Shown piece by piece: positions 27,308 to 34,366 of a stretch of DNA of 64,000 nucleotides. The stretch covers positions 1-64,000 of the forward strand of contig NZ_FRFA01000010.1 in assembly GCF_900143535.1 (NCBI RefSeq). The letters run 5' to 3'. The DNA comes from Tateyamaria sp. Alg231-49. GTDB lineage: Bacteria > Pseudomonadota > Alphaproteobacteria > Rhodobacterales > Rhodobacteraceae. The notes under the pieces are model-generated. The model worked only from the letters and a program-made list of their open reading frames with translations, did not search any database and was not told the origin of the DNA. Numbering within the stretch: position 1 is the first letter of the stretch; each line of letters begins with the position of its first letter. A program made the position numbers and the translations under genes.

Positions 27308-27973
27308 TTACTGTTCGGTGCGCAAATCGGCTCCAGTGATACCGCTCAGCTGGCTCGGTGCCTCGGCCGACTTGATATAATCGCGATAGATGATCTGGGC
27401 GTACTTGCCGTCCAAAACAGAAGGATTGGATTTCACGAAACCCGACACTTCGGTCACTGTACGGCGATTGCGCCGTTCGCGCCCTTGCGTCACGATCAGT
27501 GGCTGCGTTTCACCGAAGGAGGCGACAGCCTCGAGCCGCGAACGATCAATGCCCTGAGTGGTGAGAAAACGAACGACTGCGTTTGCCCGAGCAAGGCCTA
27601 ACCGCTTGTTATAGCCTGCAGAACCGACTGAGTCTGTGTGGCCGAAGACCTTGAAGCGAACCTCAGGGAACTGACGGATCCAGTTGGCCTGTTGGCGCAG
27701 CGCGTCTTGCGCCCCGCTGTCCAACTGAGATGAGTTGAACGAAAAGTTCACCGTTGTGATCACTTCGGATGCGAAACGATTGGCCAGATCGAATGTATAG
27801 CCCTCTTCGCCAGTCATGATCAGTGTGTTGCTGGCAGTGGCGTTCCCAAATTGGCCGGTGTCGACCAATGATCCGGCTTCACGATAGAACTGTGTGTAGA
27901 CCGGGTCTTGAGACGCGCCGCATGCCGATAACGCCAGACTGCTTGTCAATGCGACAGTGATGATCGGTTTCAT
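27308..27973 (-). CDS. OmpA-family lipoprotein of the Tad locus
   Basis: 221 residues. Signal peptide with lipobox ALSAC (Cys at 18). An OmpA-like peptidoglycan-binding domain (about 70-180) is seen in VNFSFNSSQLDSGAQDALRQ, FGHTDSVGSAGYNKRLGLARA and ERRNRRTVTEV. It occupies the place where many Tad loci carry CpaD, 12 bases after the secretin gene. It probably anchors the secretin complex to the wall, but this is inferred from position. The C-terminal 40 residues are family-unspecific. Confidence 0.9.
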   Translation of the reverse strand: MKPIITVALTSSLALSACGASQDPVYTQFYREAGSLVDTGQFGNATASNTLIMTGEEGYTFDLANRFASEVITTVNFSFNSSQLDSGAQDALRQQANWIRQFPEVRFKVFGHTDSVGSAGYNKRLGLARANAVVRFLTTQGIDRSRLEAVASFGETQPLIVTQGRERRNRRTVTEVSGFVKSNPSVLDGKYAQIIYRDYIKSAEAPSQLSGITGADLRTEQ

Positions 27974-27985
27974 AGCGCCCTGTCC

Positions 27986-29416
27986 TTAATCTAACACGTA
28001 GCCATATGAGCCAGAGAAGTCCTGTTTGGCAACCTCGCCTGCGGCACCTGTTTTGGGGACGCGTGATCCGGCGGCCGTGCGGCCATAAAGGAACAAGTCA
28101 GCTTCGCTGGGGGGTTTGATGCGATCGGTGGGCAGCGCCAGAATGTCGCCCCGGACAGGGGACACCAGATGCGCCGTGATGATAATCACAAGTTCAGTCT
28201 GGTTGCGCTGGTAATCTGCAGAGCGGAACAGTGTGCCAAGGATCGGAACATCGCCAATCCAGGGCAGCTGAGTGGAGTTGTCGACAAAGTTGTCTTCCAA
28301 AAGTCCAGCAATTGCAAAGCTTTCGCCGTCACGCATCTCGACCGTGGTCGATGTTTCGCGGCGTGAGAAGGCGTCGATTTCAAACCCGTCAACCTCAAAC
28401 CCGTTTGTGGGATCGATGGCTGATACCGCCGCTTCAAGTTCGAGGTTGATCAGATCGCCGTCCACAACCCGAGGGATAAAGTTCAATTCGATCCCGAAAG
28501 GTTTGAATTCGATGGTGATCACACCGTTATCTTGGCTGACGGGGACGGGATATTCGCCACCCGCAAGGAATTTGGCCTCTTGCCCGGACAAAGCCACCAG
28601 ATTGGGCTCTGCGAGAGTGCGCACAACACCTTTTGCTTCGAGCGCTTCGATCAGAAGCCCGATTTGAGTGCTGCCCCAATTCCAGCCAAACAGGATGGCA
28701 CCCGCGTTATCATTTGAGAGTGGGGTATTGCCACCAAGAGCGTTGGCCGTTCCAAGAGCACCGACATTGGTGCCGCTGCCGCCAGAAATGCCGACATCAC
28801 CACCAGATGCTGTACCACCTATGGCCCAAGAGGAGCTGAGCGACTTGGAAACAGAGCGGTTCATCTCTGCAAAGCGCACTTTGAGCATCACCTGCTGTAC
28901 GCCACCGACGCTCATCAGGTTGGAAACGCGGCCTTCGGCGTAACGTTCGGCCAGATCAAGCGCGCGTTGAAGGCGTGCAGTGGACGATACCACTCCGGAC
29001 AACACGATGCCGTCATTTGCGGTGCGTACTTCGATCTTTTCACCAGGAAGGATCTGGCGCAGCCGTTCTTTGAATTCTGAAATGTCCGCTGCGACCCGAA
29101 CGTTCACGTTCGTGATCAGACGGCCGTTCGCATCAAGAAGGGTTAGCGTGGTCAGACCCGGCGTTTTCCCCAACACATATATAGTGCGGTCGCTGAGCGA
29201 GGAGATATCCGCAATGGCCGGGTTGGCAATGCTGAGTTCGGCGAAAGGTTCTTCGCTTTCGACGACAACGGCCCGGTTCATCGGGACATTCAGCGTTGCT
29301 TCGGTTTCTGTGCGCAAAACGCGAAGGTTTTCTGCTTGTGCTGCAGAAATCGCCATCGGGCTGATCGCAAGAGACAACCCAAGAAGGGTCGCTTTGAAAA
29401 TTCCGTCAATGTACAT
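27986..29416 (-). CDS. cpaC: CpaC/RcpA, outer-membrane secretin of the Tad pilus
   Basis: 476 residues from ATG 29416 (Shine-Dalgarno ggcaggt); GTG 29437 in frame is less likely. A signal peptide with cleavage near AISAAQA, an N-terminal pilus-assembly domain (RVLRTETEATLNVPMNRAVVVES, about 35-110), a BON/N1-like part (about 110-180) and a C-terminal secretin domain with VRTLAEPNLVALSGQEAKFLAGGEYPVPV and the GLLEDNFVDNSTQLPWIGDVPILGTLF region are all present. It forms the pore for the pilus. Confidence 0.96.
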   Translation of the reverse strand: MYIDGIFKATLLGLSLAISPMAISAAQAENLRVLRTETEATLNVPMNRAVVVESEEPFAELSIANPAIADISSLSDRTIYVLGKTPGLTTLTLLDANGRLITNVNVRVAADISEFKERLRQILPGEKIEVRTANDGIVLSGVVSSTARLQRALDLAERYAEGRVSNLMSVGGVQQVMLKVRFAEMNRSVSKSLSSSWAIGGTASGGDVGISGGSGTNVGALGTANALGGNTPLSNDNAGAILFGWNWGSTQIGLLIEALEAKGVVRTLAEPNLVALSGQEAKFLAGGEYPVPVSQDNGVITIEFKPFGIELNFIPRVVDGDLINLELEAAVSAIDPTNGFEVDGFEIDAFSRRETSTTVEMRDGESFAIAGLLEDNFVDNSTQLPWIGDVPILGTLFRSADYQRNQTELVIIITAHLVSPVRGDILALPTDRIKPPSEADLFLYGRTAAGSRVPKTGAAGEVAKQDFSGSYGYVLD

Positions 29417-29587
29417 GTGACCTGCCTTTTTGATCACGCCTCGGTGTCGGGTCTTATTGCCCGCGTGTATAACGGGTCGTTTGCCCGCTTATTGGAGGCA
29501 CCATGCGGCAGTTTGCTTTTTATTGCAAGAATCAATGGGTTCAAGCCGGGCGTTTATGTGGATAACTGGCAACAGGCCACACAAACA

Positions 29588-29618
29588 AAAGGGGCGCCTC
29601 CAGTGGAGGCACCCCTTT
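29588..29618 (-). terminator. Strong hairpin between cpaB and cpaC
   Basis: A 14-bp stem (aaaggggtgcctcc/ggaggcgcccctttt on the minus strand, one G-U pair) with a 3-base loop, followed by tgtttgt. It lies 21 bases after the cpaB stop. It is a likely full or partial terminator within the Tad locus. The remaining gap to cpaC has no gene. Confidence 0.7.
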
Positions 29619-29638
29619 AAGTTGTTGATTTTTAGAGA

Positions 29639-30496
29639 TCAGTTTGTACAGGGGATCGGGATTTCGACCACATCAGCGCCGCGCCGCGTGCGGATTGTGC
29701 AGCTCTTTTCCTTGGCCACCTCTGCCTTTACTTCCTGCGTAGCGATGCCCAGAAGCGAGCGCTGGTCGACTTCGATCGCGCCTGCAACTGTGTCATCTTC
29801 GGCACCCACAAGCGACAGAGACAGGCGGCCGCTCGACTGAGCCTGCGCCAGTTTGGCTACCTGAGCGGGCGCAATAGCAACAGTAACAGTTTGTGCAATG
29901 ATGGCCCCATCTAGATCACCAGCTGCGTTTTGGTCGATTGCGATCAGCTTGACGCCCGGTTCGATCAACTTGGTCACTTCACCGCGGTCCGCGCTGAGCG
30001 CCTGATCAACCCGGCCGGTCCAGTAAACATCGACTCGGTCACCAGGACGCAAAAAGCCGGATACACCGGAAGCCACGTCCACTTTGATCGCAAACGCGCG
30101 CATGCCGCGTTCCAGTCGGGACGTCAGCCCAGCCTCTTCGCCCGGCTGCGTGACTTTGACTTCGAGGACAGCTTCGTCTTTTTCCATTGTGCGCAGCACC
30201 ACGCGGGCTGCTGTCACACCTTCGGCAAAGATCGGGTTGTCTTCGGTAAAGGCGCCTTCGGGAATTGCATTTTCGGGCCAATCCACGGTGCGCACGTCTT
30301 CCATCGTGAGCGCTTCACCATATTTCAGGGGGCGGTCCGCGACATAAACGGGAATCGTTGGGACAATTTTCTCGCGTTGGGCCCGTTCTTTGGCCAGTGC
30401 GGTCTGATATTGTCCGATGTAATTTTTGGCCATGTATACAGCACCACCCGCAAGGGCGATCCCGGCCAACAAGACCAATCCGAAAACCATTCGCAT
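29639..30496 (-). CDS. cpaB: CpaB/RcpC, Tad pilus assembly protein
   Basis: 285 residues from ATG 30496, seven bases after a GAGGT Shine-Dalgarno; upstream in-frame sequence to 30631 is not conserved. An N-terminal membrane anchor (about 5-25), then a SAF domain (about 45-115: VYVADRPLKYGEALTMEDVRTVDWP) and the RcpC-type region with FAIKVDVASGVSGFLRPGDRVDVYW. It works with the secretin in the periplasm. Ends in a short Cys-containing tail (CTIRTRRG, PIPCTN). Confidence 0.94.
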   Translation of the reverse strand: MRMVFGLVLLAGIALAGGAVYMAKNYIGQYQTALAKERAQREKIVPTIPVYVADRPLKYGEALTMEDVRTVDWPENAIPEGAFTEDNPIFAEGVTAARVVLRTMEKDEAVLEVKVTQPGEEAGLTSRLERGMRAFAIKVDVASGVSGFLRPGDRVDVYWTGRVDQALSADRGEVTKLIEPGVKLIAIDQNAAGDLDGAIIAQTVTVAIAPAQVAKLAQAQSSGRLSLSLVGAEDDTVAGAIEVDQRSLLGIATQEVKAEVAKEKSCTIRTRRGADVVEIPIPCTN

Positions 30497-30636
30497 TTTT
30501 GCTACCTCATGATTGGGTCCACGATCTCCGGAACGGAGAGAACCTCTTAGAAGAAACAGTGGCGCCAGAATGTGGCATTTTTCGGGAAAGGGCAGGGTGT
30601 CGATGTGGCGTTTTGCAATGTCCCTTCGCAAAGGAC

Positions 30637-30661
30637 AAAAAACCCCGAGCTGTGCACGGGG
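30637..30661 (-). terminator. Rho-independent terminator after the second Flp pilin gene
   Basis: On the minus strand ccccg, a 9-base loop and cgggg are followed by six Ts. It lies about 110 bases past the pilin stop (30772) and before cpaB, so pilin transcripts probably end here in large part. The 275-base gap 30497-30771 holds no other recognisable element. Confidence 0.8.
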
Positions 30662-30771
30662 GAATTCGCAAAAAATGTATGCTGCAGCGGGGTGGCAAAG
30701 TGCGACGCCCCAAGGTTGTCTTCAATGAACTGCATGAGGCTCGTCGGCGTCCGGCAGTCTTTGCGACGATT

Positions 30772-30948
30772 TTAGAATTCAAAGTCGGTCATAAAGGCTT
30801 CTGTACCAGCTGATACTCCGGCGGAGCCATCAATGAGTACCGCCACAATACCTGCCGCCAACGCGACAACTGCTGCAGTCAGTACAACCCAGTCGACGGT
30901 GACTGCGCCAGCTTCTTCGCGGGAAAATTTCTTCATAAATCGGGTCAT
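30772..30948 (-). CDS. Flp-family pilin (second)
   Basis: 58 residues: MTRFMKKFSREEAGAVTVDW, then VVLTAAVVALAAGIVAVLID and GSAGVSAGTEAFMTDFEF. Shine-Dalgarno aaaggtg seven bases before the ATG. Short basic leader, processing site after the Gly of EEAG, hydrophobic helix and a short acidic tail give a Flp pilin. The site reads GAVTVDW rather than the usual GxxxxEY, with Asp and Trp at mature positions 5 and 6. It is about half identical to the neighbouring pilin, so this is a diverged duplicate. Confidence 0.9.
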   Translation of the reverse strand: MTRFMKKFSREEAGAVTVDWVVLTAAVVALAAGIVAVLIDGSAGVSAGTEAFMTDFEF

Positions 30949-30995
30949 AACTGGACACCTTTCAAACGCATAACACTAGTGGCAGAGTGCACAAA

Positions 30996-31025
30996 GGGGC
31001 CGCGTCCGGAAACGGTCGCGGCCCC
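30996..31025 (-). terminator. Terminator-like hairpin between the two pilin genes
   Basis: Nine paired bases (ggggccgcg/cgcggcccc), a T-T mismatch, three more pairs and a GAAA-type tetraloop (in plus-strand reading). On the minus strand it is followed by tttg. It lies 32 bases after the first pilin stop. It probably ends or weakens transcription so that the first pilin is made in excess. Confidence 0.7.
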
Positions 31026-31057
31026 CCGTGTAAGAATAACCGTCAGGTCAGACCAAC

Positions 31058-31237
31058 TTAGTTAGGGTCTTGAGCCTGCAGGAATGTGTCGGTGTCAGCT
31101 GTCAGCTCAGCCGCGCCAGTTTCGATCGACGTGTAAGCTGCAACGGCCAGGCCAACAACAGCGGCTGTCAGAACAACCCAGTCAACTGTTACGGCGCCGT
31201 CTTCGTCTTTACGGAAGTTTTTGATAAAGTTCATCAT
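31058..31237 (-). CDS. flp: Flp-family major pilin (first)
   Basis: 59 residues: MMNFIKNFRKDEDGAVTVDW, VVLTAAVVGLAVAAYTSIET and GAAELTADTDTFLQAQDPN. A very strong Shine-Dalgarno (ggaggg) lies seven bases before the ATG 31237 (ATG 31234 is also possible). It has a basic leader ending in DEDG, then a 20-residue hydrophobic helix and an acidic tail. As the first gene of the locus with its own hairpin after it, it is the likely major subunit. The processing motif GAVTVDW is the same variant as in the second pilin. Confidence 0.92.
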   Translation of the reverse strand: MMNFIKNFRKDEDGAVTVDWVVLTAAVVGLAVAAYTSIETGAAELTADTDTFLQAQDPN

Positions 31238-31602
31238 TGTAGTGTCCCTCCAAAGGATCAGTAGATTTACATTAACCTCGCCGTCCTTTGTGAGCCGCTC
31301 TCTCTCATTGGCTCTGTCCGACTTGGTATGCCGTTATATAGACGTTGGATTGGGGCACGAATTTGGCGGCATATTGAGCATTTCACGTCTGCTAGAATAA
31401 AGTTGTAAGATTTTTGTTAGTGCGCTGAATTGTATGAGTTTTTTTCTAACAAAAGAGTTTGTTGATGTTTGATTTACCAAATGGGCGTGGCAAATAAGGC
31501 AAACTGGCCATATTTGACGTGGACAAAGCTGGTTTGAGTGCGGGTTTTTTGCGATATTGGCGTCAATACGGTCGAAGAACCGAACCCTTGAGGCGAACCA
31601 GT
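31238..31602. promoter_or_regulatory. Divergent control region between the Flp pilins and a lytic transglycosylase
   Basis: 365 bases with no gene. AT-rich in the middle. It has a minus-strand TATATA box (31333-31342 area, weak -35), a TTAACC half-site (31272-31277) that would suit CtrA, and a 9-bp inverted repeat TTTTGTTAG...CTAACAAAA (31412-31420 and 31446-31454, 25-base spacer). Which of these is functional is unknown; the promoters of both flanking genes must lie here. Confidence 0.45.
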
Positions 31603-32412
31603 ATGATAAGATCTGTGATTTGCGCGGCCTTTTTGGCTGCAAGCCTTTGCGTTTACCCTGTTGGCGCTGACGAACCCCCTGCATTCAAGCAATTCTCAGC
31701 CAAACGGGTCAAACCCCCCAGCGCCGGGACGAAAAAGCGGATTACGATTCAGATTGATCCGGCCGAAGTGGCCGCAGCGGCTGTCCCGAAACCGGAACCC
31801 AAGCAACCTGACGCAAAGCCACGCTTGTCCCGCTTTGACTGGTTCTGGGAGGATATATCCCCTGATATGGCGGACTCCGGTCCAGGGCGTCTGGATTTGG
31901 CGATGCGTGCCCTTGCACGCGCAGAGGCCCCTGTGCCGGTGCCACGTTTGCAACAGATACAGGCGCTGGCACAGGCGCAGGGCATAGACATCCTTAAGGC
32001 AACCATAGGAACAGAAGTGTCCCCAGCGCTTGTTCTGGCCGTGATGATGGTGGAATCAGGCGGCAAACCGGATGCCAAGAGCGGGGCAGGGGCAGAAGGG
32101 TTGATGCAGTTGATGCCAGCCACTGCCGATCGTTTTGGAGTGGGTGACAGTTTTGAGCCAGCCCAGAACATTGAGGGCGGTGTCAAATATCTGGATTGGC
32201 TCATGGGGCATTTTGATCGCGACCCGGTGCTGGTACTGGCCGGATATAATGCAGGTGAGGGCGCTGTGCGCAAACATCAAGGCGTGCCCCCGTATTCCGA
32301 GACGCGCGATTATGTACCTAAGGTGCTGGCAACGTTTCAATTGGCACGCGGCTTGTGCATCACGCCCCCTGTTCTTGTCACGGATGGTTGCGTGTTTGCC
32401 GCGATGAACTGA
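31603..32412 (+). CDS. Exported lytic transglycosylase (SLT domain)
   Basis: 269 residues from ATG 31603 (Shine-Dalgarno gaggcg). Signal peptide MIRSVICAAFLAASLCVYPVGA, then a Pro/Ala-rich linker. The C-terminal SLT domain (about 135-255) has the catalytic Glu in LVLAVMMVESGGKPDAKSG, followed by GLMQLMPATADRFGV and LAGYNAGEGAVRKH. It cleaves peptidoglycan in the periplasm. Position next to the Tad locus suggests, but does not show, that it opens the wall for the pilus. Confidence 0.92.
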   Translation: MIRSVICAAFLAASLCVYPVGADEPPAFKQFSAKRVKPPSAGTKKRITIQIDPAEVAAAAVPKPEPKQPDAKPRLSRFDWFWEDISPDMADSGPGRLDLAMRALARAEAPVPVPRLQQIQALAQAQGIDILKATIGTEVSPALVLAVMMVESGGKPDAKSGAGAEGLMQLMPATADRFGVGDSFEPAQNIEGGVKYLDWLMGHFDRDPVLVLAGYNAGEGAVRKHQGVPPYSETRDYVPKVLATFQLARGLCITPPVLVTDGCVFAAMN

Positions 32413-32475
32413 CGAGGGCGGAAAACCTAAGGGTATTGCGATCTGGACTTCGAATTCCGAAAACGTCCCAAGCCA

Positions 32476-32763
32476 GACGTTAAACAGGTCTCTCCATTCG
32501 AGATGCTTGCGTCACTGGCTGTTCACAAACGAACAAAGCGGCACGATTGTCCATTCTTCAGCCCGCGCAACTGAAACCATCCGTTCCACCAGAGCAAGCT
32601 CAGCGCCAGTGGCGCGCAGCGCATCTTGCACACCCGTGTGATCGGATATTCGGCGCTGCGGCGACAATATAGAGTATGGGAATTCCGGCTCTGACCCCAA
32701 GTGGATCAGGAAAGGACGGCCATTTGCATCGCCGCCTTCGCGCTGAATGTCGAACGTTGGTAC
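32476..32763 (-). pseudogene. Decayed GNAT-type N-acetyltransferase gene
   Basis: Read on the minus strand right after the CoA-transferase subunit B stop, one frame gives PTFDIQREGGDANGRPFLIH, YSILSPQRRISDHTGVQDAL, RATGAELALVERMVSVARAE and EWTIVPLCSFVNSQ. This follows small GNAT proteins of the kind ending ...IVPLCPFVNAQ..RHPEW. After SQ there is an in-frame TGA (32512-32514) and the frame then continues RKHLEWRDLFNV. The first codon is GTA, and conserved prolines are changed (GVQ, LCS, HLE). Loss of start, an internal stop and proline losses show decay. No intact copy is in the window. Confidence 0.75.
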
Positions 32764-33390
32764 TCAGACCAGTGTGGCTTGGGTCGCTGCTCGCAGTTCT
32801 TCTTCACTCACGCCTTCGGCGGTTTCAACGATGCGCAAGCCTCCCTCGACAACGTCAAGGACGCCGAGATTGGTGATGATGCGATCCACCACGGCCTTGC
32901 CCGTCAGCGGCAGGGTGCATTCGCGCAGCACTTTGCTGTCGCCATGCTTGTTGGTGTGGTCCATTACAACCACCACACGACCCACGCCTGCGACGAGGTC
33001 CATTGCACCACCCATGCCTTTGACCAGCTTGCCGGGGATCATCCAGTTGGCAAGATCGCCGTTCTCAGCCACTTCCATGGCGCCAAGGATCGCCATCGCG
33101 ATTTTGCCACCGCGGATCATGCCAAAGCTTTGCGCGCTGTCGAAATAGGCGGTCTGGGGCAGTTCAGTGATGGTCTGCTTGCCCGCGTTGATCAGGTCTG
33201 CGTCCTCATCTCCTTCGATCGGAAAGGGGCCCATGCCCAGCATACCGTTTTCAGATTGCAGTGTGACCTCAATCCCTTCGGGAATGTAGTTGGACACCAG
33301 CGTCGGAATGCCGATCCCCAGATTGACGTACCAGCCGTCTTCGAGTTCCTGCGCCGCACGCGCCGCCATTTGGTTGCGATCCCAAGGCAT
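32764..33390 (-). CDS. scoB: 3-oxoacid CoA-transferase, subunit B
   Basis: 208 residues. Family I CoA-transferase beta subunit, with [19 protein letters not shown] and the active-site Glu in [13 protein letters not shown] (about 47), later [20 protein letters not shown]. It transfers CoA from succinyl-CoA to acetoacetate or a similar 3-oxoacid. Subunit A is encoded upstream after 129 bases, a larger gap than is usual. A GNAT remnant follows directly. Confidence 0.93.
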   Translation of the reverse strand: MPWDRNQMAARAAQELEDGWYVNLGIGIPTLVSNYIPEGIEVTLQSENGMLGMGPFPIEGDEDADLINAGKQTITELPQTAYFDSAQSFGMIRGGKIAMAILGAMEVAENGDLANWMIPGKLVKGMGGAMDLVAGVGRVVVVMDHTNKHGDSKVLRECTLPLTGKAVVDRIITNLGVLDVVEGGLRIVETAEGVSEEELRAATQATLV

Positions 33391-33519
33391 GTGTTTTCCT
33401 TTATCCGTCGAGAAGTGTCGCGCCCGAGGGCACGTCTATTGTGATGAAATTGCCTGCAACACCGGAGCTCTGATGGAGAAGGTGATTTGTGATATCTGGC
33501 ATGGCCCCGCTCTTCTAAC

Positions 33520-34233
33520 TTAGGCTGCGCGAGTGGTGCGTTGTTCAATGCGTTTTTCGTGTTCGCCTTGGATCACGCGGTGCACATAGATACCGGGCAG
33601 GTGGATCGTATCTGGATCAAGTGATCCTGTCGGTACAATCTCTTCCACCTCTGCCACGCATATTTTGCCGCACATTGCGGCAGGCGGGTTAAAGTTGCGC
33701 GCTGTCTTGCGGAACACGAGGTTGCCGGTTGCATCCGCTTTCCATGCCTTGACGATGGCAAGATCGGCAAACAGACCGGTTTCCATAATATAAGTTTCCG
33801 GAGCGCCGTCGGGGCCAGTCGGGAAGTCCTTGTGTTCTTTGCCATCCGCGATGACGGTGCCGACGCCCGTCTTGGTATAGAACCCCGGGATTCCGCAGCC
33901 TGCTGCACGCATCCGCTCGGCCAGTGTGCCTTGGGGGTTAAATTCCAGTTCCAACTCGCCTGACAGGTACTGGCGCATGAATTCGGCATTCTCGCCCACA
34001 TAGGACGAGATCATCTTTTTGACCTGGCGGGTCTGAAGCAGGATGCCGATCCCAAAATCATCGACCCCCGCATTGTTCGACGCAAAGGTCAGGTCTTTGG
34101 TGCCAGCATCCTTGATCGCATCCAGCAGCAGTTCGGGTATGCCGCACAGGCCAAACCCGCCGGCAGCAATAAACATGCCGTCAAACAGCACACCTTCGAG
34201 GGCATCCGCCGCCGAACCATAAATCTTTTTCAT
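33520..34233 (-). CDS. scoA: 3-oxoacid CoA-transferase, subunit A
   Basis: 237 residues. The subunit A signature GMFIAAGGFGLCGIPELLLDAI is near residues 19-40, followed by LTFASNNAGVDDFGIG and TGVGTVIADGKE. It pairs with subunit B downstream to activate or break down acetoacetate-type acids. It lies after topA in the same direction but 133 bases away, so it probably has its own promoter. Confidence 0.93.
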   Translation of the reverse strand: MKKIYGSAADALEGVLFDGMFIAAGGFGLCGIPELLLDAIKDAGTKDLTFASNNAGVDDFGIGILLQTRQVKKMISSYVGENAEFMRQYLSGELELEFNPQGTLAERMRAAGCGIPGFYTKTGVGTVIADGKEHKDFPTGPDGAPETYIMETGLFADLAIVKAWKADATGNLVFRKTARNFNPPAAMCGKICVAEVEEIVPTGSLDPDTIHLPGIYVHRVIQGEHEKRIEQRTTRAA

Positions 34234-34366
34234 CTGTGTCCCCTCAAAGCCCTCTTGTCAGAGCATGACGTTCGCGCCGCAAAAGATTGCCGCCGCCCCT
34301 ATGCAAAGTCAACGCAATCTGCGTGTGTGCTGTTCCATACCGCAGCGTCGCAAGAAGGGCCATAAT

